Shown here piece after piece: positions 34,119-41,450 of a stretch of DNA of 64,000 bases. The stretch covers positions 62,001-126,000 of the forward strand of contig NZ_BEWB01000014.1 in assembly GCF_003112555.1 (NCBI RefSeq), written 5' to 3'. Numbering within the stretch: position 1 is the first letter of the stretch; each line of letters starts with the position of its first letter. Below the pieces are notes generated by a model. The model did not search any database, was not told the DNA's origin, and worked only from the letters and a program-made list of their open reading frames with translations. Origin of the DNA: Streptomyces coelicoflavus. Its GTDB lineage: Bacteria; Actinomycetota; Actinomycetes; Streptomycetales; Streptomycetaceae. The position numbers and the translations under genes are program-made.

Positions 34119-34127
34119 GCATTTGAT
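34119..34127 (+). promoter_or_regulatory. GCATTTGAT element, candidate NsrR site of nsrR; leaderless -10
   Basis: GCATTTGAT lies 11 bases before the nsrR GTG. It is followed by TAGCTT (34127-34132), a possible -10 placing +1 on the GTG at 34139; no ribosome site is present. The position suits autorepression. Confidence 0.45.
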
Positions 34128-34138
34128 AGCTTCCCGGT

Positions 34139-34585
34139 GTGCGGCTGACGAAGTTCACCGACCTGGCGCTGCGTTCGGTCATGCGCCTGGCGGTCGTGAG
34201 AGACGGTGACGAACCGATGGCCACCCGAGAGGTGGCCGAGGTCGTCGGTGTGCCGTACACGCACGCGGCGAAGGCCATCACCCGCTTGCAGCACCTGGGC
34301 GTGGTGGAGGCGCGGCGCGGTCGCGGCGGCGGGCTGACGCTGACCGCCCTGGGGCGGCACGCCTCGGTGGGCTGGCTGGTCCGGGAGCTGGAGGGGGAGG
34401 CCGAGGTGGTCGACTGCGACGGGGAGAGTCCCTGCCCGCTGCGCGGGGCCTGCCGGCTGCGCGGCGCCCTCCGGGACGCCCAGGAGGCGTTCTACGCCGC
34501 ACTCGACCCGCTCACCGTGACCGACCTGGTGGCCTCACCGACCGGCCCGGTTCTGATCGGCCTGACGGAGCGCCCCCCGGGCTGA
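34139..34585 (+). CDS. nsrR: nitric-oxide-sensing Rrf2-family repressor NsrR
   Basis: 148 residues. Winged helix MRLTKFTDLALRSVMRLAV with Asp8, recognition region VPYTHAAKAITRLQHLGVV, and the cluster-ligand loop DCDGESPCPLRGAC holding Cys93, Cys99 and Cys105. These exact positions, plus Asp8 as the fourth ligand, are those of the characterised S. coelicolor NsrR, a [4Fe-4S] NO sensor that represses hmpA and itself. The GTG at 34139 lacks a ribosome site and may be leaderless. hmpA follows immediately on the same strand. Confidence 0.95.
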   Translation: MRLTKFTDLALRSVMRLAVVRDGDEPMATREVAEVVGVPYTHAAKAITRLQHLGVVEARRGRGGGLTLTALGRHASVGWLVRELEGEAEVVDCDGESPCPLRGACRLRGALRDAQEAFYAALDPLTVTDLVASPTGPVLIGLTERPPG

Positions 34586-34621
34586 GGGGTGCTGCTCCCG
34601 GCGGTCGCCGAGCTGTGGCCA

Positions 34622-34647
34622 AAAACACGCATCTGATCTACCAATTA
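34622..34647 (+). promoter_or_regulatory. candidate NsrR operator of hmpA
   Basis: The A/T-rich stretch between nsrR and hmpA contains AACACGCATCTGATCTACC and ends in AATTAAGGAG, so operator and ribosome site (AAGGAG, 5 bases before GTG) are nearly continuous. It carries GCATCTGAT at 34629-34637, shared with nsrR (GCATTTGAT) and the cupin gene. The length fits a weak 11-1-11 inverted repeat. Confidence 0.6.
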
Positions 34648-34657
34648 AGGAGTCGCT

Positions 34658-35854
34658 GTGCTCTCCGAGCAGTCCGTTCCCGTGGTCCGAGCCACCCTTC
34701 CCGCCGTCGGGGCGGCCATCGGTGACATCGCCGACGTGTTCTACCGCAAGCTGTTCGACGCCCATCCCGACCTGCTGCGGAACCTGTTCAACCGCGGGAA
34801 CCAGGCCAACGGCGAGCAGCAGCGGGCCCTGGCGGGCTCCATCGCCGCGTTCGCCGGCATGCTGCTCGAGCACCCGGACGAGCGCGCCGACGTGATGCTC
34901 TCGCGCATCTCGCACAAGCACGCCTCGCTCGGCATCACCCCCGACCAGTACACGATCGTCCACGAGAACATCATGGCCGCCATCGTCGACGTGCTCGGCG
35001 ACGCCGTCACTCCCGAGGTCGCGCGCGCCTGGGACGAGGTGTACTGGCTGATGGCCAACGCGCTCATAGCCCTGGAGGCCCGGCTCTACGCGGAGACCGG
35101 TGTCGAGGCCGGAGACGTCTGGCGGCCGATGGAGATCGTCGACCGGGTCGAGGAGAGCGCCGACGCGGTCTCCCTCGTCCTGCGGCCGGCCGACGACCGT
35201 GCCCCGGCTCCCTTCCGTCCCGGCCAGTACATCGGCGTCCAGGTCGAACTGCCCGACGGCGCCCGCCAGATCCGCCAGTACAGCCTGTCCGCCGCCCCCG
35301 GCCGGCCCGACCTGCGCATCACCGTCAAGCGCGTCCGGGGCGGCGGCCTGCCCGACGGCGAGGTCTCCTCCTGGCTGCACGCGAACGCCCGCAAGGGCGA
35401 CGTACTGACCACGTCCGCGCCCTTCGGCGACCTGGGCCTGGTGGAGCACGACGGCCCGCTGCTGCTGGCCTCCGCCGGCATCGGCGTCACGCCCATGCTG
35501 GCGATGCTCGACCACCTGGCCGCCGCGGGCGCCACCCGCCCGGTGACCGTGGTGCACGCCGACCGCACCCCCGACGACCACGCCCACCGGCAGGAGCAGT
35601 TCGACCTGGTCCGCGCGCTGCCCGACGCCCGGCTCCACCTGTGGTACGAGGAGCCCGGCGACCGGGCGACCGAGGCGTCCACCGGCCGCGCCGACCTCAG
35701 CGGCATCGATCTGCCCGAGAACCTCACGGTCTACCTGTGCGGCCCGGTGCCCTTCATGCGCGCGGTCCGCGGCGACCTGCTGCGCCGCGGGGTGCCCGCC
35801 GAGGCCGTCCACTACGAGGTGTTCGGCCCCGACCTCTGGCTCGGGCAGCAGTAG
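34658..35854 (+). CDS. hmpA: flavohemoprotein (nitric oxide dioxygenase) HmpA
   Basis: 398 residues: N-terminal globin domain (residues 1-140) with the proximal His region SHKHASLGI and Tyr/Glu network residues in DQYTIVHEN and WDEVYWLM; FAD-binding barrel with RQYSLSAAP; NAD-binding domain with SAGIGVTPMLAML and the C-terminal VYLCGPVPFM and YEVFGPDLW. It oxidises NO to nitrate with O2 and NADH. The GTG start has AAGGAG at 5-base spacing. It is expected to be repressed by the adjacent NsrR and induced by NO. Confidence 0.96.
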   Translation: MLSEQSVPVVRATLPAVGAAIGDIADVFYRKLFDAHPDLLRNLFNRGNQANGEQQRALAGSIAAFAGMLLEHPDERADVMLSRISHKHASLGITPDQYTIVHENIMAAIVDVLGDAVTPEVARAWDEVYWLMANALIALEARLYAETGVEAGDVWRPMEIVDRVEESADAVSLVLRPADDRAPAPFRPGQYIGVQVELPDGARQIRQYSLSAAPGRPDLRITVKRVRGGGLPDGEVSSWLHANARKGDVLTTSAPFGDLGLVEHDGPLLLASAGIGVTPMLAMLDHLAAAGATRPVTVVHADRTPDDHAHRQEQFDLVRALPDARLHLWYEEPGDRATEASTGRADLSGIDLPENLTVYLCGPVPFMRAVRGDLLRRGVPAEAVHYEVFGPDLWLGQQ

Positions 35855-35868
35855 CAGCGGTGGTTCGA

Positions 35869-35898
35869 CGGCGGCCGGCCGCTGACGCCCGGCCGCCG
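35869..35898. terminator. bidirectional hairpin after hmpA
   Basis: CGGCGGCCGG and CCGGCCGCCG form a perfect 10-bp stem with a 10-base loop between hmpA and the convergent STAS-like gene. Confidence 0.75.
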
Positions 35899-35917
35899 CG
35901 GAACTCCCGTACGGGCG

Positions 35918-36268
35918 TTAGGCCGCAGCGGTGAACGCGGTGCTGATCGCGGTGTCGACGCGGGCGTGCACCACCAGGCGCGGACCCGAGGTGTCGGCGT
36001 TGTTCTCCAGCAGCCGCCGGGCCGGCGCGCTGTGGGTCACGACGGACATCAGGACGTCGAGCCGCCCGCACCACTGATGGGCCCGGAGCACCGCGCTGAC
36101 CGCGGCGTGGCCGGCGGCCCGCTCGGTCAGGACGATGACGACGGGGGCCGGCCGATGGGCGTCGACCAGGTTGGTGATGTGCGTGGTCAGTGCGGCCCGC
36201 CCGTCGATTCCCGGGTCCTGGTCCACCGTGATGACCAGGACCCCATGCTCCAGGGTGTGGGACAGCAT
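35918..36268 (-). CDS. STAS-like (anti-anti-sigma type) small protein
   Basis: 116 residues: MLSHTLEHGVLVITVDQDPGIDGRAALTTHITNLVDAHRPAPVVIVL resembles the beta-alpha arrangement of STAS domains, and AVSAVLRAHQWCGRLDVLMSVVTHSAPARRLLE the second half. The phosphorylatable Ser of SpoIIAA-type domains (in D-S-S/T) is not visible, so it may bind a partner without the usual kinase switch. The ATG has GGAGG 5 bases upstream; an upstream extension to 36337 is not needed. Confidence 0.6.
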   Translation of the reverse strand: MLSHTLEHGVLVITVDQDPGIDGRAALTTHITNLVDAHRPAPVVIVLTERAAGHAAVSAVLRAHQWCGRLDVLMSVVTHSAPARRLLENNADTSGPRLVVHARVDTAISTAFTAAA

Positions 36269-36444
36269 CGCGGCCTCCGATCCGTCGCCTCGTGGCGAAG
36301 TTGTGTTCAGTGAAGGTGCCCCGACCGGGGTCCGCAATGCGCCCCGCGCCCGACCGGGTGGCCGGACGCCGGGGCACCGGCGCTGAGTACCATCGTCCGG
36401 TCCGTCTCCGACCTCCTCCGATCGCCGCTGGGAGCCCCCGACCC

Positions 36445-37137
36445 GTGCCCGCCCTCCTGCCTCCGCCCCGCGCCGGGACCACCTGCCCGATGGACCTGGA
36501 ACACCTGACCCGGGTGGAGGACGGCGAACGGCTGCACGCCCTGCTGTGGCGCCCGGGGCCGGGCTGGCGCACGGTCAGCAGCGCCGTACTGGGCGGCGGA
36601 CTCGCCGAGCCCGCGTGGGTGCTCAACGCCCAGGTCGCCCACGGCTACCGGCGCACCGACCCGGCACGGCACCTCGCCGGCCTGGCCCGGGCCGCCGGTG
36701 CCCGCGGACCCGGCGTGGGCCTGATGACGGCCGCCGACGTGTCCGCCCACGGACGCGCGCGGGACGGCGGGGCGGAGGCCGTGGCGACCGCCGGCGTCTC
36801 GGTGCGCGGCTGGGCGGCGGCGCCCGACGAGGGCGTCGCCGGGGCCGCACCCCCCGGAACGATCAACATCGTCGCCGCGCTGCCCGTCGCGCTGAGCGAC
36901 GCCGCCCTCGTCAACGCGGTGATGACTGCGACCGAGGCCAAGGTCCAGGCACTGCTCGACGCCGGTCTCGACTGCTCCGGCACCCCGACCGACGCGGTGT
37001 GCGTCGCCGCCAGGACCCCGGCCGACGGCGCCGAGGTGCACGCCTTCGCGGGCCCCCGCTCCGAGTGGGGCGCCCGACTCGCCCGCGCCGTCCACCGGGC
37101 CGTCGGCGCGGCGCTTCCCGCTCCCGTCCGCACGTGA
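36445..37137 (+). CDS. cbiZ: adenosylcobinamide amidohydrolase (CbiZ-like)
   Basis: 230 residues. The motifs RTVSSAVLGGGL, WVLNAQV, PGVGLMTAADVS, PGTINIVAALPVALSDAALVNAVMTATEAKVQAL and GTPTDAVCVAARTP are those of CbiZ, which removes the aminopropanol side of adenosylcobinamide in cobamide salvage. Start uncertain: GTG 36445 has GGGAG about 11 bases upstream; ATG 36490 (MDLEHLTRVEDG) would give 215 residues and is the alternative. Isolated from other cobalamin genes. Confidence 0.82.
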   Translation: MPALLPPPRAGTTCPMDLEHLTRVEDGERLHALLWRPGPGWRTVSSAVLGGGLAEPAWVLNAQVAHGYRRTDPARHLAGLARAAGARGPGVGLMTAADVSAHGRARDGGAEAVATAGVSVRGWAAAPDEGVAGAAPPGTINIVAALPVALSDAALVNAVMTATEAKVQALLDAGLDCSGTPTDAVCVAARTPADGAEVHAFAGPRSEWGARLARAVHRAVGAALPAPVRT

Positions 37138-37190
37138 ACGCCGCGCCCCTGCCGTCGCGGTACGAGTGCGCAGGCCGCGGGCACACGCAC

Positions 37191-37220
37191 GTGGGGGCCG
37201 CCCGGCCGGGCCGCCCCCAC
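37191..37220. terminator. bidirectional hairpin between cbiZ and snapalysin
   Basis: GTGGGGGC (37191-37198) pairs with GCCCCCAC (37213-37220), with an inner CCCGG/CCGGG stem; lies between the convergent genes. Confidence 0.7.
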
Positions 37221-37237
37221 GGTTGTCCTCCGCGACG

Positions 37238-37936
37238 TCAGCGCTGGGAGGTCTTCTCCAGCGCCTTGTCGAGGGCGGCCTGGAAGCCGTAGGCCCACAG
37301 CTGGTTCACCCGGCTGCGCTCGTTGGAGTTGGGGTAGGGGTTGGTGCAGGACGGGCCGGGGCCGCCACCCGACATCAGCTCGCTGCACGGTCCGGAGTAG
37401 TGGTCGGGCAGACCGAGCACGTGGCCGGTCTCGTGAGCGGTCACCCGGGTCGAGTCGTACTGCTGGTTCTGCCGGTAGTCGAGGAAGATGTAGCCTCTGC
37501 CGTGCCCGTCCGTGGAGGCGTACGAGCCGCGCGAGTCGTTGCCCTCGTAGTACGCGAAGTCCGCGCCGGAACTCGACTCCGCGAGCCGCACGTTGGACAC
37601 CGAGCTGTTCCAGATCTGGGCGGAGCGCGATATCTGCGTACGGAAGCTCGGCGCGTTGGCGGCGCTGTAGTAGACGGTGACGGACGCGGCGGCCGACGGC
37701 GACGCGTCGGCGGCGCGCTTCTTGGCGACGGACTTGACGACCGCCTCGAAGAACGCCCGGTTGGCGGCCGCGTCCTCGCCCGAGCCGGCCGAGGGCAGGT
37801 AGCCGGCCTGGGAGGCCTGGGCGGCCCGGACCGGCTCCTGGGGCGCCGCGGCCGTCGCGGCGGGGCCGGTGCCGAGCACGGCGGCCGTCAGGCCGAGACC
37901 GACCGCGGTGGACAGCAGGGGCAGGCTGATACGCAT
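37238..37936 (-). CDS. snpA: snapalysin-type secreted zinc metalloprotease
   Basis: 232 residues. Signal peptide MRISLPLLSTAVGLGLTAAV...ATAA, a propeptide of about 50 residues, then the mature small neutral protease with SVTVYYSAANAPSFRTQI at the start. The catalytic motif HETGHVLGLPDHYSGPCSELMSGG carries the HExxHxxGxxD zinc ligands (two His and Asp) of snapalysins (M7) and the Met-turn (LMSGG); two Cys form the typical disulphide. Extracellular proteolysis. The divergent LysR gene at 38151 is its expected activator, as in other Streptomyces. Confidence 0.93.
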   Translation of the reverse strand: MRISLPLLSTAVGLGLTAAVLGTGPAATAAAPQEPVRAAQASQAGYLPSAGSGEDAAANRAFFEAVVKSVAKKRAADASPSAAASVTVYYSAANAPSFRTQISRSAQIWNSSVSNVRLAESSSGADFAYYEGNDSRGSYASTDGHGRGYIFLDYRQNQQYDSTRVTAHETGHVLGLPDHYSGPCSELMSGGGPGPSCTNPYPNSNERSRVNQLWAYGFQAALDKALEKTSQR

Positions 37937-38024
37937 CGATGACTCCTTGAGTGGGGGAGTGGGGAGAAGTCGTCACCGGTGAGTGTGGAGCGCCCGTGCG
38001 CCCGCTGTGATGATGGCAACAGGT

Positions 38025-38041
38025 GATAGGGCCGGGCTATC
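38025..38041. promoter_or_regulatory. LysR-type T-N11-A site between snapalysin and its regulator
   Basis: GATAG-GGCCGGG-CTATC, an inverted repeat with 5-bp arms, contains T (38027), 11 bases and A (38039), the LysR box. It lies in the divergent intergenic region of snpA and the lysR gene, the expected regulator-binding place. Confidence 0.55.
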
Positions 38042-38150
38042 CCCCTCGTCCGGCCATTCGTTGCGGCTTTGACCAGAGTGCAGAACTCGCCCTGATCCGC
38101 CGCCTTTTGTTCACCTGGCGCAACCAACTGTTCCGCCTTACGCTCCCTGC

Positions 38151-39137
38151 ATGGAGCTCGAGGTGAGGCACCTACGCGCGCTGTGCGCCATCGCCGACGC
38201 AGGCAGCCTGCACCGGGCGGCACGCCAACTGGGCGTCGCCCAGCCCACGTTGAGCACCCAGCTGGCCCGCATCGAACAGGCCCTGGGCGGCCCCCTGTTC
38301 GTCCGGGAACGCACCGGCTGCCGCCCCACCCCGCTCGGCCGCACCGTGCTCGGCCGGGCCCGTCCGCTGCTGGCCGACATGAGCACCCTGGTCTGCGAGG
38401 CACGGGCCGCCGCGGCCGGCGGCGACAGCAGGCTGCGGGTCGGCTCCACGGCCAGCCGCGCCCTGGCCGGCTGGCTGCGCCGGCTCAGACGGCCGGGCCT
38501 GGAACCGACGCTGCAGATGGACGTCTCCGCCAACGCGCTGCTGCGCCGGGTCACCGACGGCCAGCTCGACGTCGCCTTCGTGCACGAGGTCGAGGGCAGT
38601 TCCCTGCACATCCCCGAGGGCCTGCGAGTGCGGGTCCTGGTCGAGCGCGAACCGCAGTTCGTCATGCTGCCGGCCGACCACCCCGCGGCCGTCCGGCCCG
38701 TCGTCCGGCTCGCCGATCTCGCCGAGGACCGGTGGATGGTCGACCCCACCGTCGACGGCGAATGGGACGGCGTGCACCGCATGTTGCGCGCCGTCGGCCT
38801 CAACCCCCGTGTACTGCACGGCGATTACCACACCGCCGCCTCCCTCGTCGCCACCGGCGAGGTCGTCACCGTCTGCCAGCCCAGCTCCCAGTCCCGGCCC
38901 GACGTGGCGGTACGGCGCCTGTACGGCGACCCCCTCGGCGTACGTCTGCTGCTGGCGGCCCGCACCCGGGCCGAGCTGGACGCCGTCTTCCCGGCGCTGG
39001 AGGACGCGTACTGGGAGGTCGCCCGCCAGTCCACCGCGTACCGGGAGTGGCTCGAAGTCGGCGGGGTCCGGACGCTGCCCCGGTGTCCGGTGGCCGCCAC
39101 GGGAGGCGGCCGGGTGGAGTTCGTGCGGGCCCGCTGA
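38151..39137 (+). CDS. LysR-family regulator divergent from snapalysin
   Basis: 328 residues. N-terminal helix-turn-helix MELEVRHLRALCAIADAGSLHRAARQLGVAQPTLSTQLARIEQALGG; effector domain with RLRVGSTASRALAGWL and a C-terminal region RRLYGDPLGVRLLLAARTRAEL. It matches the regulator type (SnpR/MprR-like) that activates small neutral protease genes. Function here is inferred from the gene pair and the intervening LysR-type site. Confidence 0.88.
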   Translation: MELEVRHLRALCAIADAGSLHRAARQLGVAQPTLSTQLARIEQALGGPLFVRERTGCRPTPLGRTVLGRARPLLADMSTLVCEARAAAAGGDSRLRVGSTASRALAGWLRRLRRPGLEPTLQMDVSANALLRRVTDGQLDVAFVHEVEGSSLHIPEGLRVRVLVEREPQFVMLPADHPAAVRPVVRLADLAEDRWMVDPTVDGEWDGVHRMLRAVGLNPRVLHGDYHTAASLVATGEVVTVCQPSSQSRPDVAVRRLYGDPLGVRLLLAARTRAELDAVFPALEDAYWEVARQSTAYREWLEVGGVRTLPRCPVAATGGGRVEFVRAR

Positions 39138-39246
39138 AGGCTCCGCCGGCACCGCGGCCCGCGAGGGCGCAGCACCCTCCGGCCAATAGGGTGATTTTCA
39201 CACCGGTCCGGTGTGTCTGCGTGACGGAACGGTTACGGACAGCATC

Positions 39247-40014
39247 ATGAGCTCTGCACGACGACTTCCCCCCGTGCGTTCGCTGGCCGTGGCGGGTGCC
39301 CTGGGCGCCTCCGCCCTGCTTCTGACGGCCTGCAGCAACGCCGATACGAACCGTTCCAGCGTCGCGGAGGCGGCTCAGACCGAGTCCCCCTCCGCGACCG
39401 CCACCGATACCCAGTCCCCGTCCCCCACCGGCTCCGCGTCGGCCTCGATGAACGAGGACAAGACCGAGCGCAAGGACCTCGTCTCCGCGGCGAAGGTCAC
39501 CTGGGACAAGGCTGCCGACACCGCCGTCAAGGAGGTCCCCGAGGGCAAGCTCGTGGACCTCGAACTCAAGCGCACCGACGCCGACGCCACCGCGTCGCCG
39601 AGCGGCTCGCCGACCGGGTCGGCGAGCCCCAGCATGCCGAACCCGGCCCCCAGCGAGGGCGCACCGGAGTGGGAGGCCAAGGTCGCCCAGCCCGACGGCA
39701 CCCTGCACCGCATCGACATCGACGCGGCGAACGGCAAGGTCTTCCGCACCATGGTCGACCCGGACCAGGACCCCGACGACAAGACCCAGATCACCGAGTG
39801 GCTGGACAAGGCCAAGCAGACCCCGGAGCAGGCGGTCAAGGCGGCCACCGAGAAGGCCAAGGGCACCGTCACCCACGTCGAACTCGGTGACAACGACAAC
39901 CAGCAGGTCGTCTGGGACGTCGACGTGGTCGACAAGAAGAACTGGAACAAGACCTCCGTCGAAGTCGACGCGGCCAACGGCAAGGTACTGGGCCAGAAGG
40001 TCGACAAGGACTGA
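39247..40014 (+). CDS. PepSY-domain lipoprotein
   Basis: 255 residues from ATG 39247. Signal SLAVAGALGASALLLTACSN with lipobox LTAC; Ser/Thr/Pro-rich linker; two PepSY-like domains (residues about 85-165, AKVTWDKAADTAVKEVPEGKLVDLEL... ANGKVFRTMV; and about 185-255, TPEQAVKAATEKAKGTVTHVELG... ANGKVLGQKVDKD). PepSY proteins bind or inhibit extracellular proteins; the proximity to a secreted protease suggests but does not prove a regulatory role. The frame is open upstream to 39211 but the ATG precedes the signal peptide properly. Confidence 0.85.
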   Translation: MSSARRLPPVRSLAVAGALGASALLLTACSNADTNRSSVAEAAQTESPSATATDTQSPSPTGSASASMNEDKTERKDLVSAAKVTWDKAADTAVKEVPEGKLVDLELKRTDADATASPSGSPTGSASPSMPNPAPSEGAPEWEAKVAQPDGTLHRIDIDAANGKVFRTMVDPDQDPDDKTQITEWLDKAKQTPEQAVKAATEKAKGTVTHVELGDNDNQQVVWDVDVVDKKNWNKTSVEVDAANGKVLGQKVDKD

Positions 40015-40033
40015 GACCCACCCCCTGACACCG

Positions 40034-40069
40034 ACGGGAGCAGCGGGCCGCGCGGCCCACTGCTCCCGT
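40034..40069. terminator. bidirectional terminator after the PepSY lipoprotein gene
   Basis: A long hairpin: ACGGGAGCAG-C-GGGCC, GCGC loop, GGCCC-A-CTGCTCCCGT, 15 pairs with one C-A mismatch, followed by TTCC on the plus strand. Serves the convergent transporter gene as well. Confidence 0.85.
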
Positions 40070-40088
40070 TCCTCTTGCCGTCAGGGCG

Positions 40089-41360
40089 TCACCCGGCCGG
40101 TGCGGCGGGCGCGGCGGGCACCGCACCGGCCTCGGCCGGCTCGCTCCCGCCGCGCGGCAGCGTCAGTACGGCCAGGAAACCGAGGACGGCCACCGCGGCG
40201 AAGAAGTAGAAGCCCCACGGGTGACCGACCCCCGAGGCGACCAGCGCACCGGTGATCGACGGGCCGACGATCGAGCCGATCCGGCCGATCCCGGACGCCG
40301 AGCCGAGCGCGGTGCTCCGCACGGACGCCGGGTAGTAGTGCGTCACGTAGGCGTAGACGAGCACCATGGCCGAGAAGACGAACACGCCGGTGAAGAAGAC
40401 GACCACGTTCAGCAGCAGGTCGCTCTCCATCCTGATGCTCAGACACCCCAGCATGAGCACCGAGACCGCGAACCAGACCATGGTGGTGCCCTTGATGCCC
40501 CGCCGGTCGGCGACGAACCCGCCGAGGACCAGGCCCACGACGCCGCCGATGTTGAGCACGAGGAGCTGGGTCACGGCCGTCGGCACGGGGTAGCCGGCGT
40601 CGTTCATCAGCTTCGGCAGCCAGGTGTTGAGGCCGTACACCAGCAGCAGGCCCATGAAGGAGGCGACCCAGATGCCGATGCCCGCGCGCAGGTACGCCGG
40701 CTTGAGCAGCTCGGTGAACGGCACCCGCTGCGCCCCGTCCTGCTTTGCCTGCACGAAGGCCTGCGACTCCGGCAGCTTGAACCACTGGATCGCGGCGATC
40801 ACCAGGCCGACGACGCCGAGCAGGTAGAAGAGGATCTCCCAGTTGTCGGTCACCTGGAGGGCCAGCAGCGAGGTGATCACCGCACCGGTGTGGTAGCCGG
40901 TCATCGTCAGCGTGCTGGCCCGCGCCCGGCGGCTGGCCGGCATGTGCTCGGCCATCATCGTGAGCGAGACCGGCATGCAGGCGCCCAGACCCAGACCGGC
41001 GAGGAGACGCAGCGCGGCGAACATCGCGACGGAGTTCGCCAGCGGCACCACGATCGTGAGGACCGAGAAGAGCACGACCGAGCCGATGAGCAGGCGGCGC
41101 CGGCCCAGCCGGTCGGCCAGCGGACCGACGCAGACCGCGCCGATCGCGACGCCCACCAGCGAGAGCGTCGCGATGGTGGTCGCGTCGCCCGCGGTCATGC
41201 CGAGATGGTGGGTCTTGAGCAGGGTGGGGATGATGGCGCCGAGGACGACCAGGTCGTAGCCCTCGAGCAGGACGGTGATCCAGCACAGGATCACCGTCCA
41301 GGTGCCGCTGCCGGCGCGGCCGGTCTGCGCGGGCGCGCCGGACGTGGTGGTGGAAGCCAT
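40089..41360 (-). CDS. MFS aromatic-acid:H+ symporter (AAHS family)
   Basis: 423 residues, 12 helices. The start (LCWITVLLEGYDLVVLGAIIPTLLKTHHLGMT) with Asp in helix 1 and GPLADRLGRRRLLIGSVVLFSVLT in loop 2-3 are diagnostic of the aromatic acid:H+ symporter (BenK/PcaK/MhpT) branch. With the downstream-oriented neighbours for benzoylformate and benzaldehyde metabolism it probably imports mandelate, phenylglyoxylate or benzoate. Last gene of the three-gene minus-strand run. Confidence 0.88.
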   Translation of the reverse strand: MASTTTSGAPAQTGRAGSGTWTVILCWITVLLEGYDLVVLGAIIPTLLKTHHLGMTAGDATTIATLSLVGVAIGAVCVGPLADRLGRRRLLIGSVVLFSVLTIVVPLANSVAMFAALRLLAGLGLGACMPVSLTMMAEHMPASRRARASTLTMTGYHTGAVITSLLALQVTDNWEILFYLLGVVGLVIAAIQWFKLPESQAFVQAKQDGAQRVPFTELLKPAYLRAGIGIWVASFMGLLLVYGLNTWLPKLMNDAGYPVPTAVTQLLVLNIGGVVGLVLGGFVADRRGIKGTTMVWFAVSVLMLGCLSIRMESDLLLNVVVFFTGVFVFSAMVLVYAYVTHYYPASVRSTALGSASGIGRIGSIVGPSITGALVASGVGHPWGFYFFAAVAVLGFLAVLTLPRGGSEPAEAGAVPAAPAAPAG

Positions 41361-41450
41361 GATGACTCTCCCCCCGGGGGACGGGTGTGAGTGAGCGGAG
41401 CCGGACCGGCCGGGGCGGCCGGGTGGGACCGGTACGGGTGACCGGAGGGA

